A stretch of 64,000 bases of DNA from Actinomycetes bacterium. Lineage in GTDB: Bacteria; Actinomycetota; Acidimicrobiia; Acidimicrobiales; JAMCPL01. The stretch spans positions 51,617 through 115,616 of the forward strand of contig JAKAWR010000009.1 of assembly GCA_021816935.1 (NCBI GenBank), in the 5' to 3' direction. The notes beneath the pieces are model-generated. The model had not been told where the DNA came from. It searched no databases and saw only the letters and a program-made list of their open reading frames with translations. This document shows, piece after piece, positions 46,959 through 55,513 of this stretch. Within the stretch, counting starts at the first letter, position 1. Each line of letters opens with the position of its first letter. The position numbers and the translations under genes are program-made.

Positions 46959-48647
46959 TCAACGTCCGATGCTCAGCTGTATCGCCTTGACGGCGAGCAT
47001 GACCACGGCGAGCACCAGGTATCCCCTGAGGGCGTACATGCCGATCACCCGGGAGCGCGACCAGGCCGGGCGTTCGAGCAGGGCGAGGGACGGCATGCGC
47101 CAGGTGGCCCGTTCGGATGCGGGGACCTTCTTGACAGGCGGCCGGGATCCGCGGTTCCTTGCTATCAGTATCGCCCCGATGCCGTACGCCACGACGAGCG
47201 CCGCGGCCATCACGAGAGCGAGGGACCGCACGTCGATTCTCGGGAACAGTGTCGTGGCCATGAGGGCGAGCGACAGCATGAGCAGTACGGATACGATCAG
47301 GGTCGACACGACGTTCAGCCAGGGCCTGTTCACCCAGGGGCCGAGCACCTCGCGGTCGTTGCACAACAGCAGGAGGAACACCGTGGCGCTCGGGAGCAGT
47401 ACGCCTGCGAGCGCCTGTACCCCGACGGTGATCAGCCCGAGTGGCGCGCCCGGTAGGATCACGAGTCCTGCAGCGACGATGACCATGGCGGTGAAGCTCC
47501 CGTAGAAGACCTTCGCCTCGCGCCAGCTCCGGTGCAGTGAGTGGCGTGTGCCGAAAACGTCCCCGAACGCGTAGGAGGTCGCCAGCGTGACGGGTGCGGC
47601 ACCGACTATCGAGGCGTCCAGTAGGAGGATCGCGAAGAGCGCGCCTGCGCCGTGCCCGGCGTACTTGCCGAGTGCCCGTGCAACGCCTGCCGCGTTGGTG
47701 AAGCGCCCGCCCGCTGGAGTGTGGATCAGAGCGGCCGCGGTTATGCCGATAAGTAGCACCGCCACCACTTCGGTCACGATCGACCCGAGCACGGTGTCGG
47801 CTCGTTCGTAGTTCAGCCACCGCGGCGTTATCCGCTTGTCGATGACGTTGGACTGCTGGAAGAAGAGCTGCCAGGGGGCGACGGTGGTGCCGACTATGGC
47901 GATGATGAGGAGCACTGACGTCGACGTGTAGCCGCCCCTCACGCCCGGGACGGCGAGGCCGTGCAGGAACGGCCCCACCTTCGGGTGGCTGATTACGGCA
48001 AGCGGCACGACGACCAAGCTGGCCAGGACGAGGACGAACATGGAGCGCTCCCATCGCCGGAAGCTCCCGCTTGCCGTCATAGCGATGAGAAGCGCTGCGG
48101 CGATGGGTACGGAGATGTAGCGGCTGACCCCGAAGTACGACAGCGCCAGGCCGACGCCGATGAACTCGGTGGCAATGGTGAGGAAGTTCAGGACGAAGAG
48201 GTCGCCTACCGAGAAGGCCCCCCAGAACTTGCCGAAGCGCTCGTTGATGAGGCGGGCATGACCCACGCCGGTGACGGCGCCGAGGCGCGCCACCATCTCC
48301 TGGTTGACAATGAGGACGGGCACCAGAAGGACCAGCGTCCACAGGAGGGTCAGCCCGTAATTCTGGCCTGCCTGCGCGTAGGTCGCTATCCCGCCGGCGT
48401 CGTTGTCGCCGACCATGACGATGAGCCCGGGTCCCATGATTGCCAGGAGGGCGAGAAGCCGTCTCGTCCAGGGACGGCGTGGCGGGAAGGCATCGGCATG
48501 TATGGTGCCGAGGGCGCCCTCGATATGGCCGAGATGCGCATCGTCGAGCACAGCGGTATCCACACTCGCCGAGCCGCGCGCAGGCGCCGGCACCGCGGCC
48601 GGTAATACTGCGCCAGGTCGTGTGTCGGTGGCGAGCTCCTCTTCCAA
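46959..48647 (-). CDS. NRAMP-related divalent metal transporter, Mg-type candidate
   Basis: 562 aa, TTG start behind ACGGAGG. A LeuT-fold transporter with about 11 membrane helices. In helix 1 the NRAMP motif D-P-G-N is replaced by residues 83-86, DAGG (within GDNDAGGIATYAQAG). In helix 6 the metal-binding Met of MPH is replaced: VAPWQLFFQQS, with Ala257. Loss of the soft Met ligand and the Asn is the pattern described for NRAMP-related magnesium transporters, so Mg2+ is a likelier substrate than Mn/Fe (inference). The N-terminal ~65 residues are a soluble extension. Preceded by a ~520-nt structured leader and, further upstream, by a PRC/MgtE-N/CBS protein gene. Confidence 0.85.
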   Translation of the reverse strand: MEEELATDTRPGAVLPAAVPAPARGSASVDTAVLDDAHLGHIEGALGTIHADAFPPRRPWTRRLLALLAIMGPGLIVMVGDNDAGGIATYAQAGQNYGLTLLWTLVLLVPVLIVNQEMVARLGAVTGVGHARLINERFGKFWGAFSVGDLFVLNFLTIATEFIGVGLALSYFGVSRYISVPIAAALLIAMTASGSFRRWERSMFVLVLASLVVVPLAVISHPKVGPFLHGLAVPGVRGGYTSTSVLLIIAIVGTTVAPWQLFFQQSNVIDKRITPRWLNYERADTVLGSIVTEVVAVLLIGITAAALIHTPAGGRFTNAAGVARALGKYAGHGAGALFAILLLDASIVGAAPVTLATSYAFGDVFGTRHSLHRSWREAKVFYGSFTAMVIVAAGLVILPGAPLGLITVGVQALAGVLLPSATVFLLLLCNDREVLGPWVNRPWLNVVSTLIVSVLLMLSLALMATTLFPRIDVRSLALVMAAALVVAYGIGAILIARNRGSRPPVKKVPASERATWRMPSLALLERPAWSRSRVIGMYALRGYLVLAVVMLAVKAIQLSIGR

Positions 48648-49168
48648 CTGGCAACCTCCGTCCTGTTGCTGGGATCCTGCGGCTTACGGGTTCTGGGAGC
48701 GAGGCTCTCAGGTCCCCGGCGTTGTGAACCGGGGCGGTATTGCCGAGCTTCCCCGGTTCGAGCCCGAGGGTGCGACCTTGCAACCGGCGGAGGCACCCTT
48801 ACGGTGCCGCGCCGCCGACGCGTCGCTGTGACTGAGCCGATGGAGGCACGGCGTGACAAAGGCTCCCGACCGGTGCGAGGTGCGGGTCGCCGAGCGGTGG
48901 TCGCTTCAGCGCAGGGATGTGCCCGAATGCACCGGCAGGAGGGTTGTATTTGGGGGCTGACTTCGCACCGTCAATGTACCTCCTTTCACGGAAAACGCAC
49001 GGCTGGCACCTCCGCACAATACGGACGTGCCCGTACGCCTCGGGCAATACTGAACAGCGCGCTCGGGGTCCTCTGGCGTGGTTGCTGATATACGCTGCTT
49101 CGCGATTACCGGTACATGCACCGGCATCTTCAGCCGTTCCAAAGTTCTCAGCGTTCCCAAGCGCTCCG
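48648..49168 (-). promoter_or_regulatory. Long structured 5' leader of the NRAMP-related gene
   Basis: About 520 nt lie between the predicted transcription start (~49167) and the TTG at 48647. In transcript order it holds a 22-codon upstream ORF (48974-48906), a two-tier hairpin (48816-48786; GGCACC/GGTGCC inside GGCGG/CCGCC) and a 9-bp hairpin GAACCGGGG...CCCCGGTTC (48759-48726), then the Shine-Dalgarno CGGAGG. GCCTCCG in the 3' arm of the first hairpin can pair with the Shine-Dalgarno CGGAGGT, so alternative folds are possible. No M-box or yybP-ykoY riboswitch signature was recognised. Confidence 0.55.
48906..48974 (-). CDS. Leader peptide candidate upstream of the NRAMP-related gene
   Basis: 22 aa: MTVRSQPPNTTLLPVHSGTS then LR. 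The TTG start is preceded by AAAGGAGGT, one of the best Shine-Dalgarno matches in the window, 3 nt upstream. Pro-Pro and a further Pro could slow ribosomes. Short Pro-containing leader ORFs regulate the Mg2+ transporter gene mgtA in enterobacteria, which makes a regulatory role plausible here; it is not demonstrated. Confidence 0.5.
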   Translation of the reverse strand: MTVRSQPPNTTLLPVHSGTSLR

Positions 49169-49173
49169 ATGTT

Positions 49174-49202
49174 ATTCTAGCGCCAGGTCACCCGGCGGGC
49201 AA
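49174..49202 (-). promoter_or_regulatory. Promoter for the NRAMP-related leader
   Basis: On the minus strand TTGCCC (49202-49197), a 17-nt spacer and TAGAAT (49179-49174). The transcription start would be near 49167. Confidence 0.6.
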
Positions 49203-49210
49203 GGCGTGAT

Positions 49211-49239
49211 TAGAGCCTCATCGAATAGGGAGGCTCTCA
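49211..49239 (-). terminator. Hairpin at the end of the MgtE-N/CBS gene
   Basis: AGAGCCTC and GAGGCTCT form an 8-bp stem overlapping the stop codon of the upstream gene. There is no T-run. It may limit read-through into the transporter leader. Confidence 0.4.
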
Positions 49240-50529
49240 ATTGATGGCTTCGGAGCGCCGCTTCCAACTCTCCGGGACGATCAGCTCCAGGAGGTCGTCA
49301 ACAGTGACCTGACCGGCAATTTCCCCCTCGGCTGTGAGCACCGGTACGGAGGTCAGGTTGTAGTCGGCCATGATCGTCGATATCTCGGGCAGATCGCTTC
49401 CGGTCGAGACGCGGGGAACATCGGAACGTACTATGTTGCCGACCGGCTCCGACGGATCGGCACGTAGGAGCTCCACTACGCTTACCGAGCCGGTGAGGTC
49501 GCCGTCCTCGGAGACCACGTACACGGTTGCGCTAACTTCAGGAGGTTCTTCACCGCTGCGGATCCGCTCGAGCACGTGGGAAACCGGATTGCCTGCCCGC
49601 ACGCAGATGGCAGCAGGATTCATCAGCCCGCCAGCCGTCTCGGGGTTGTAACCGAGGAGGTTCCTGAGGCGCTGCTGAGCCGCCCAGGGCATCAACCGCA
49701 GGATGGGTTGGCGCCGCGACTGCTCGATGTCCGCCAGCAGGTCTGCTGCATCATCGGCAGCCATGCTGGCGAGCAACGAGGCCGCGTCAGCATCAGAGCG
49801 CCTGGAGATCAGGTCGAGCTGGTGCTCCTCATCGAGCTCCTCGAAGACGTCCGCCTCCAACTCCCTGTCTTGGCGAACAGCGGCAATGATCTCCTCGCCC
49901 TCCTCTTCCGAACCCTCTTCAACCAGATCGGCAATGGCCGAGGGATGGACCCTGGCCAACTTCCGGTAACGGACGTGGAGCCGGGAGGTGGGGACATGCG
50001 ATACGAGTGGTTCAAGATCGGTCCAGTCGATGTAGCTGCCGGCCGCTTCTCCAGGGGCGTGATTGGTCCGCTCTGGCTTTCCCCGGAGGAGCCGGCGCGG
50101 GCGGGCCGTGTCGACGCCGCGCACACGCCAAGAAGCATCGATCATGCCGAGCTTGATTTCTCGTGCCTTTACGAGGTGGGGTTTCCTGTGCTCGGCAAGG
50201 TGTATGAGCTTGTGACCGAGGACATCCCTACGCAGCAGGAGCTCGCCGGGGCGACGCTCGAACCTGTCGAGCTTGGTTGCGCGAATCGACTCATCAAGAC
50301 GGGGAGTGCCGAACTCGAAGGCCGTCAGGCGCTTGATCGGCACGAAAACCTGGGCATCGCCAACCGCGGCGAGCACCCCCGTGACCGGAGGGTAGCCGTC
50401 CGAATCGAAGCGCGCAACCAAGTCGACGAGCTTTCCGACGATCTCGCCCGTATGGTCAAAAATCGGGTTGCCCGCCACGCTGGAAACGGCGACCAAACCA
50501 CCCCCTGATAACTCATCTGTTGTAGACAT
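49237..50529 (-). CDS. Soluble PRC-barrel / MgtE-N / CBS-domain protein
   Basis: 430 aa from the ATG at 50529; the longer frame upstream is not conserved. Residues ~15-110 look like a PRC-barrel (GNPIFDHTGEIVGKLVDLVA). The middle is the superhelical MgtE N domain (HPSAIADLVEE, ELDEEHQLDLI, MAADDAADLLADI). The C-terminal part is a CBS pair (MNPAAICVRAGNPVSHVLE, then VPVLTAEGEIAGQVTVDDLLELI). The MgtE transmembrane channel is absent. MgtE-N and CBS domains sense Mg2+ in the full channel, so with the adjacent transporter this is probably its cytosolic sensor or regulator (inference). Confidence 0.85.
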   Translation of the reverse strand: MSTTDELSGGGLVAVSSVAGNPIFDHTGEIVGKLVDLVARFDSDGYPPVTGVLAAVGDAQVFVPIKRLTAFEFGTPRLDESIRATKLDRFERRPGELLLRRDVLGHKLIHLAEHRKPHLVKAREIKLGMIDASWRVRGVDTARPRRLLRGKPERTNHAPGEAAGSYIDWTDLEPLVSHVPTSRLHVRYRKLARVHPSAIADLVEEGSEEEGEEIIAAVRQDRELEADVFEELDEEHQLDLISRRSDADAASLLASMAADDAADLLADIEQSRRQPILRLMPWAAQQRLRNLLGYNPETAGGLMNPAAICVRAGNPVSHVLERIRSGEEPPEVSATVYVVSEDGDLTGSVSVVELLRADPSEPVGNIVRSDVPRVSTGSDLPEISTIMADYNLTSVPVLTAEGEIAGQVTVDDLLELIVPESWKRRSEAIN

Positions 50530-50713
50530 TTGCCTTCCTACGATGCTACACGCTCTCTTGGTACCGGCGCGCACCGGCGTATCCCGGCGAACTTGGAGAG
50601 TGGCACCGGTCATGGTCAGACGTCCTCGCGGGTGATGTGAGATGAGGCAAACGGCTGTACCGGCAGGACCTCGAAGGAGGTCGGGGACCCGGGTCATAAG
50701 GATTGCCGAATTG

Positions 50714-50742
50714 TTGACTACTGAAGCGTCAAGGAGTAAAAT
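50714..50742 (+). promoter_or_regulatory. Strong housekeeping promoter before a small orphan gene
   Basis: TTGACT (50714-50719), 17 nt, TAAAAT (50737-50742). It is one of the best -35/-10 pairs here and lies in the 328-nt gap 50530-50857. Transcription would start near 50749, about 110 nt before the small gene at 50858. Confidence 0.65.
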
Positions 50743-50857
50743 GAAAACGGGTGCAGTTCAAGGGCAAGGGCGCAGTGTGCAGCGGAAGGCACCGGCGGGG
50801 AAGCCTTTGAGAACCGAACTAGGTTAAAGTGATACAGGGGCTGCGAAAAGGGAGAAT

Positions 50858-51089
50858 GTTGAACGTAGCAACCGTTGGATCCGAGATGGCGGCGCAGGAC
50901 ATGAGCTTGCTTACGGATGTCACCAGCCAGCAGCAATCGGTTGGCGAGGCAGGGGCGAGTTCAGGAGGACTGTTGCATCCGGCAGCTTGGGTCCTGGAGA
51001 TAGATGGAGCAGGCAAGTTCCAGCAAGAGGCGGCTGCGGCCGGTAAGGCGCTGGGACTTTCGCCGCCTTCACTCCCCACATACCTGTAG
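50858..51089 (+). CDS. Small orphan protein
   Basis: 76 aa from the ATG at 50858, preceded by AAAAGGGAGA. The sequence starts MLNVATVGSEMAAQDMSLL and ends LGLSPPSLPTYL; HPAAWVLEIDGAGKF lies in the middle. No membrane segment, signal or Cys. It has its own strong promoter and good ribosome-binding site, which supports a real product, but I recognise no family. It converges on the acyltransferase gene. Confidence 0.5.
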
Positions 51090-51162
51090 ATTCCAGGCCC
51101 CGGCCCGGAAGATCTAAGTAGGGGCGGTGGGGAAGTATGCGCGCGCCTGCTGACCGGTCTAA

Positions 51163-51891
51163 TCAGCCGGTCGCTTCGCTAGGCACTTCTCGATCATTCC
51201 CGGCGTAGCGCCTCCATCCCAACCCGGGCTTGTAACGCCGTACGATTCTTGCCGGGGCACCTACCACCACGCACCGGTCGGGCACCTCGCCCGTGACAAC
51301 TGATCCCGCACCGACTACCACATTGGTCCCGATGGACGATCCGGGAAGGATCACGGCTCCGGTTCCGATCCACGTCCCGGGTCCGATCGAGACCCCCTTG
51401 TTCACGGGCCACTGAATGCCTATGGGAAGATCGGGATCCTCGTAGCCGTGATTCTGGTCAGTGATATAGACGTACGGACCCGTCTGGACGTCGTCTCCGA
51501 TGTCTATCCTCTGATGGCCAACGATGTAGCCGCCCTGGCCGATGACGCATCGATTCCCGATACTTATAACCGCTCGATCCGATGGGATGGGCTGGTCCGG
51601 CACCATACCGACCGAAAGGGAGACCCGAGGGCCTATGAGGACGCCGTCCCCGACAGAGATCCATCGTTCGTTGAAAACCGTTCCCGGAGGGAACGAGATA
51701 ATGCTTCCATGGCCGAAATGGGCGAAACCGGATGCCCGGCGGCTGGTCCCGACAGTAGCCCCAAGCGTGCAGACCCTGTGCCAAGCCTGATCTATCCCAT
51801 CCGAGGCAATGGAGCGCAGGAGTTGCCTGACCCCGTTTCCCGCGAAGCCTGATCTTCGAGCGCGAAATAATGCCGACGCCACGGCGTACAC
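51163..51891 (-). CDS. Hexapeptide-repeat acyltransferase
   Basis: 242 aa. Left-handed beta-helix repeats of the [IV]G-x4 type are plain: ISVGDGVLIGPRVSLSVG, ISIGNRCVIGQGGYIVGH, IDIGDDVQTGPYVYITDQNH and GPGTWIGTGAVILPGSSIG, closing VVGAPARIVRRY. It matches WbbJ/NodL-like O-acetyltransferases that decorate sugars or cell-wall glycans. The acceptor is unknown. Convergent with the small orphan gene; the region upstream to 52162 holds only a repeat element. Confidence 0.88.
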   Translation of the reverse strand: MYAVASALFRARRSGFAGNGVRQLLRSIASDGIDQAWHRVCTLGATVGTSRRASGFAHFGHGSIISFPPGTVFNERWISVGDGVLIGPRVSLSVGMVPDQPIPSDRAVISIGNRCVIGQGGYIVGHQRIDIGDDVQTGPYVYITDQNHGYEDPDLPIGIQWPVNKGVSIGPGTWIGTGAVILPGSSIGTNVVVGAGSVVTGEVPDRCVVVGAPARIVRRYKPGLGWRRYAGNDREVPSEATG

Positions 51892-51934
51892 CCTACGCCC
51901 TGCTCGCTAACCGCGGCAAGACAACCGGCGGCGT

Positions 51935-51979
51935 GAGGACGTCCGGTGGACGTCCGAGAGGAAGGAATGACGAAGCACT
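51935..51979. repeat. Core hairpin element, isolated copy
   Basis: GGACGTCCGGTGGACGTCC followed by GAGAGGAAGGAATGACGAAGCAC. It resembles the core of the MITE-like copy at 56149 (same GTCCGGTGGAC centre and the trailing ...GGCGAAGCAC) and the element inside the metalloprotease gene. No clear terminal repeats here. Confidence 0.45.
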
Positions 51980-52162
51980 ATATTCGGCCGTGGAAGGCAG
52001 CAGCGAAGCACCGCTTGCTCCAAGGCCCGAACTTGAGCGAGAGGCTATGACACCGAATCGGCTTGGTCAACGGCTATCCTGTTGACGTGGTGCGCTGGGC
52101 GATGGCAAACGTGGGATCAGAATGATGCTCCGGGTGAATCGTATGCAGCCGGCCTGTTGCTG

Positions 52163-53326
52163 ATGGCCCGGCACGTGAAGGATAAGCGTTCGTCGGCGTT
52201 TCACCGAGCGGTGAGTATCGTCGGGGTGATCCTTATCTGTATGGCCCTCGCCCTGGTCGCTGCCGAGTACGTCCGGGTGAAATCGGCGGGAAGCGGTCGC
52301 GCCGGTCGTTCGAGCGACGGACCGCCGACTGCTGGATCGGGGACCACCTGCCCGCTGACCGGTGAGCCTGCGCCCGGAGGCAGGGTGCCGAAGCGGCCGG
52401 CACTCGCCGTCATGGTCGACAACTACACGAGCGCGCGGCCTCAGAGCGGCATACAGCATGCTGATGTAGTCTTCGAGCAGCCCGTGGAAGCCTACATAAC
52501 GAGATGGGTAGTGGTGTTCCAGTGCCACGGAGCCGCGGAGGTGGGCGATATCCGGTCGGCTCGCAACATGGACGTTAGTCTGCTGGCGCAGCTGTCGCAT
52601 CCGATCTACGTTCACGCGGGCGGCATCCCTCCGGTCGAGAGTAACCTGAACAACTCACCCAACCTGATAAACGTTAACTTTCTCGGCTACCCCGCTATCA
52701 CCGACCATCCTCCCGGCCGGTACGCTCCGTATGACACTTATGCGTCGACATCCAGTCTGTGGGGTCTCTACCCGAAGGACACGACGCCCCCGAGCCCGCT
52801 CTTCGGCTATTCGACCAGGGTGCCCTCAGGAGCGCCGGCGACTTCGGTGCACGTACCGATATCGGGTACGTCTGACATAACCTGGACCTACGATCCTCAG
52901 GCCAAGCAGTACCTCCTTTCGTATTCCGGAGTACCGGCGACGACGGCAAGCGGGCAGCAGATAGCCGCCTCGAACGTGGTGGTGCAGGTTATCCAGATAT
53001 TCAGAGGTCCGTGGGCGGAGGACGCTGCGGGCACGCTGGAGGTGCAGGCAAAACTCACCGGGTCCGGGCCGCTTGAAGTTTTTAGGAACGGGGTTGAGGT
53101 TGCCGGCCAGTGGGAGCGTACAGCCAGGGAATACCCCACCCAGCTTCTCGACTCCAAGGGCCAGGCGATCAAGCTGCAGCCGGGCCTTACGTGGGTCGAG
53201 CTCACTCCTTCCACCACGCAGGTCACGGTAGCGCAGGCAGGCGGGTCCGGCGCAGGATCGGGGTCGTCATCGGGACCCGGGGGAGCATCTTCGGGCGGAA
53301 CCTCTTCGGGGTCGGGGGGCGGGTAG
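52163..53326 (+). CDS. DUF3048 domain protein, membrane-anchored
   Basis: 387 aa from the ATG at 52163. An N-terminal membrane segment (AVSIVGVILICMALALVAAEY) would anchor it facing outward. The DUF3048 body shows CPLTGEPAP, RPALAVMVDNYTSARPQSGI, HADVVFEQPVEAYITRWVVVF and GDIRSARNMDVSLLAQL, like B. subtilis YerB. The C-terminus is a Gly/Ser-rich tail. Function of the family is unknown; an envelope role is likely. Confidence 0.88.
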   Translation: MARHVKDKRSSAFHRAVSIVGVILICMALALVAAEYVRVKSAGSGRAGRSSDGPPTAGSGTTCPLTGEPAPGGRVPKRPALAVMVDNYTSARPQSGIQHADVVFEQPVEAYITRWVVVFQCHGAAEVGDIRSARNMDVSLLAQLSHPIYVHAGGIPPVESNLNNSPNLINVNFLGYPAITDHPPGRYAPYDTYASTSSLWGLYPKDTTPPSPLFGYSTRVPSGAPATSVHVPISGTSDITWTYDPQAKQYLLSYSGVPATTASGQQIAASNVVVQVIQIFRGPWAEDAAGTLEVQAKLTGSGPLEVFRNGVEVAGQWERTAREYPTQLLDSKGQAIKLQPGLTWVELTPSTTQVTVAQAGGSGAGSGSSSGPGGASSGGTSSGSGGG

Positions 53327-53439
53327 CCCATCCCGGCGCTGTCCGGTGCGGGCATTGCCGAGCGGCCGCGAATGCAGGTGCGGACGGCGCGCATAGTGTG
53401 TGAGGGCGGCCCGGCAGGTGGGGGCAGGGTTCGCCGTCC

Positions 53440-54108
53440 GTGATCCGTGCAGCGGCGTCAGAGCGGTTGTTTCTCGCGGTATGGCCTCCGCCGGAGATCG
53501 CCGAGCAACTGGCCGGACTCACGCGTCCCGGGTGGGTGGGAGTCCGCTGGACATCGGAGAGCCAGTGGCACGTCACGCTCAGGTTTTTCGGCTCGGTGCC
53601 CGGGAGCGAGGATCCCCGGTTCGCCATATCCCGATCCCTGGCGGACTTGGGAGGCGTGCAGCGGAAGACGACATCGTGCCAAGCAGTGATGCCCAGAGCC
53701 GTTCCCGAGCTACCGGCAGGATTACCGGCTGCGTGCATCGAGTGGCGGGCTGAGGTACTTGGTTCGCATGTACTGGCCCTGCCCGTGACGGGGCTGGACA
53801 AGCTGGCCGGGGCCGTCAGGTTGGCGACGGCCTCCATCGGCATGGCCGAGACGCGCCCGTTCCGCGGTCACCTGACCCTGGCCAGGTCGAAGCGGCCGCT
53901 TGGGCGGGGAGTGAGCGTGGCTTCGCTTGCCTCCTACTCATCTGAGCTTGCCCGCATGGAGGGAGGCGAATGGACCGTAGAGCAGGTGGCGCTGGTCCGG
54001 TCCACTCTCCATCCGCAAGGAGCGGAGTACGAGACGGTGGCAACATATCCACTGGGTCCCGTTGCGACATCTCCCTCCTTCCCTATTCGCCGAGGTGCCG
54101 ACCGATGA
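53440..54108 (+). CDS. thpR: RNA 2',3'-cyclic phosphodiesterase
   Basis: 222 aa, GTG start. The two catalytic HxTx motifs of the 2H superfamily are HVTLRFFG and HLTLARSK. The enzyme opens 2',3'-cyclic phosphates on RNA. RLFLAVWPPPEIAEQL is the usual start. It lies 257 nt upstream of recA. Confidence 0.9.
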   Translation: MIRAAASERLFLAVWPPPEIAEQLAGLTRPGWVGVRWTSESQWHVTLRFFGSVPGSEDPRFAISRSLADLGGVQRKTTSCQAVMPRAVPELPAGLPAACIEWRAEVLGSHVLALPVTGLDKLAGAVRLATASIGMAETRPFRGHLTLARSKRPLGRGVSVASLASYSSELARMEGGEWTVEQVALVRSTLHPQGAEYETVATYPLGPVATSPSFPIRRGADR

Positions 54109-54204
54109 TGCCAGCGCTACCCGTGAGCTGCAAGCTATCCCCGGTGTCGGGTCCCGGCGCCTCGGGGAACGATCGGCAAAGCAGTGTAGACGGTATCCCC
54201 CACA

Positions 54205-54216
54205 GAACAGTTGTTC
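54205..54216 (+). promoter_or_regulatory. LexA/SOS box upstream of recA
   Basis: GAAC-AGTT-GTTC is a perfect match to the GAAC-N4-GTTC core recognised by LexA in Gram-positive bacteria. It lies 150 nt before the recA ATG, so recA is predicted to be SOS-induced. Confidence 0.75.
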
Positions 54217-54365
54217 GTGTGTAGACTGGGGCAGCGCCCGCCGAGCCGGCCGGCGCTGGGAGGCGTTGGGTATACACCCCTTGCTTAGAGTCTGGGCAGG
54301 ATAGGAAAGTGCTTCCGGAGAGGCCTACGGGCTTCCTCTTGGGCCCGCCAGAAAAGGAGAGCGGA

Positions 54366-55511
54366 ATGGAGAAGACGGCAACCGGTATCCGGGCTAATGG
54401 AGCTGCAGTGGACGGCGGCGGCGCGGCGGATGCGTCTCCCGATCGCCGCAAAGCGCTCGATCTTGCCATAAGCCAGATAGAGAAGCAGTTTGGTAAGGGA
54501 TCCATCATGAGAATGGGAGAGAGCGTACACATGACGGTCGAGGCGATCCCCACGGGGGCGCTCTCGCTCGACATAGCACTTGGCATAGGGGGCCTTCCGA
54601 GAGGCAGGGTGGTCGAGCTCTACGGTCCGGAATCGTCCGGCAAGTCGACGCTGGCACTGCACGTCGTGGCGGAGGCCCAGCGCAACGGCGGGTCCTGTGC
54701 CTACATAGATGCCGAGCACGCCATGGACCCCGTATACGCAAAGGCGATCGGCGTGGACATCGACCAGTTGCTGATCTCGCAGCCGGACACGGGGGAGCAG
54801 GCGCTCGAGATAGCCGATATGCTCATACGCTCCAGTGCTCTGGATGTGCTCGTGATCGATTCGGTGGCCGCCCTGACGCCGCGTGCCGAGATTGAAGGCG
54901 AGATGGGAGATGTCCATGTGGGTCTCCAGGCGCGGCTCATGTCCCAGGCTCTGCGGAAGGTTACGGCGTCACTGTCCAGATCGGGCACCGTGGCTGTTTT
55001 CATCAACCAGCTGAGGGAGAAGGTGGGTGTCGTGTACGGCTCGTCGGAGGTGACTCCCGGCGGGAGGGCCCTCAAGTTCTATTCCTCGGTCCGCCTGGAC
55101 ATACGAAGGATCGAATCGATCAAGGATGGGCCAGACGTCATCGGCAACCGCACGCGTGTAAAAGTCGTGAAGAACAAGATAGCGCCACCCTTTAAGCAGG
55201 CGGAGTTCGACATAATGTACGGCAAGGGAATCAGCCGGGAAGGGTCGCTGCTCGATGTGGCAGTCGACATGGGGATCATCAAGAAGGCGGGAGCCTGGTT
55301 CACCTACGAGGGCGAGCAGCTGGGCCAGGGGCGCGAGAACGCCAAGCAGTACCTTCGGGACACGCCTCAGCTCATGGTAGAGATCTACGAGCGGGTTAGG
55401 CGCGAGCTCGCACCCGGGCCACAAGACGAGATCGAGATGGACGCGGACGGCTTGGCCGGGCCGGAAGCGTCGATGCCAGCGAAGACGGAGGTTGCCGGCA
55501 GCCAGGAGTAG
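54366..55511 (+). CDS. recA: Recombinase RecA
   Basis: 381 aa from the ATG at 54366 with AAAAGGAGAG upstream; a GTG at 54309 is in frame but lacks homology. The Walker A is [56 protein letters not shown] and [15 protein letters not shown] follow as in all RecA. No intein. The N-terminal 20 residues and the C-terminus are variable. recX is not next to it; a macro-domain gene follows 2 nt later. Confidence 0.98.
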   Translation: MEKTATGIRANGAAVDGGGAADASPDRRKALDLAISQIEKQFGKGSIMRMGESVHMTVEAIPTGALSLDIALGIGGLPRGRVVELYGPESSGKSTLALHVVAEAQRNGGSCAYIDAEHAMDPVYAKAIGVDIDQLLISQPDTGEQALEIADMLIRSSALDVLVIDSVAALTPRAEIEGEMGDVHVGLQARLMSQALRKVTASLSRSGTVAVFINQLREKVGVVYGSSEVTPGGRALKFYSSVRLDIRRIESIKDGPDVIGNRTRVKVVKNKIAPPFKQAEFDIMYGKGISREGSLLDVAVDMGIIKKAGAWFTYEGEQLGQGRENAKQYLRDTPQLMVEIYERVRRELAPGPQDEIEMDADGLAGPEASMPAKTEVAGSQE

Positions 55512-55513
55512 AT

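Noticed and set aside
48740..48775. tRNA-like GGTTCGAGCCC segment
   Set aside because: It is part of a hairpin arm in the leader; no acceptor or anticodon arms can be formed.
46822..48783. 653-aa minus-strand open frame overlapping the NRAMP-related gene
   Set aside because: Arg/His-rich translation with no domain; it is the shadow of the transporter in another frame.
48648..49168. M-box or yybP-ykoY riboswitch in the transporter leader
   Set aside because: I compared by eye with the conserved cores and found none; an Rfam search would settle it.
50741..50827. 28-codon ORF with AAGGAG upstream
   Set aside because: Its ATG lies inside the -10 box of the strong promoter, so the main transcript would start after it.
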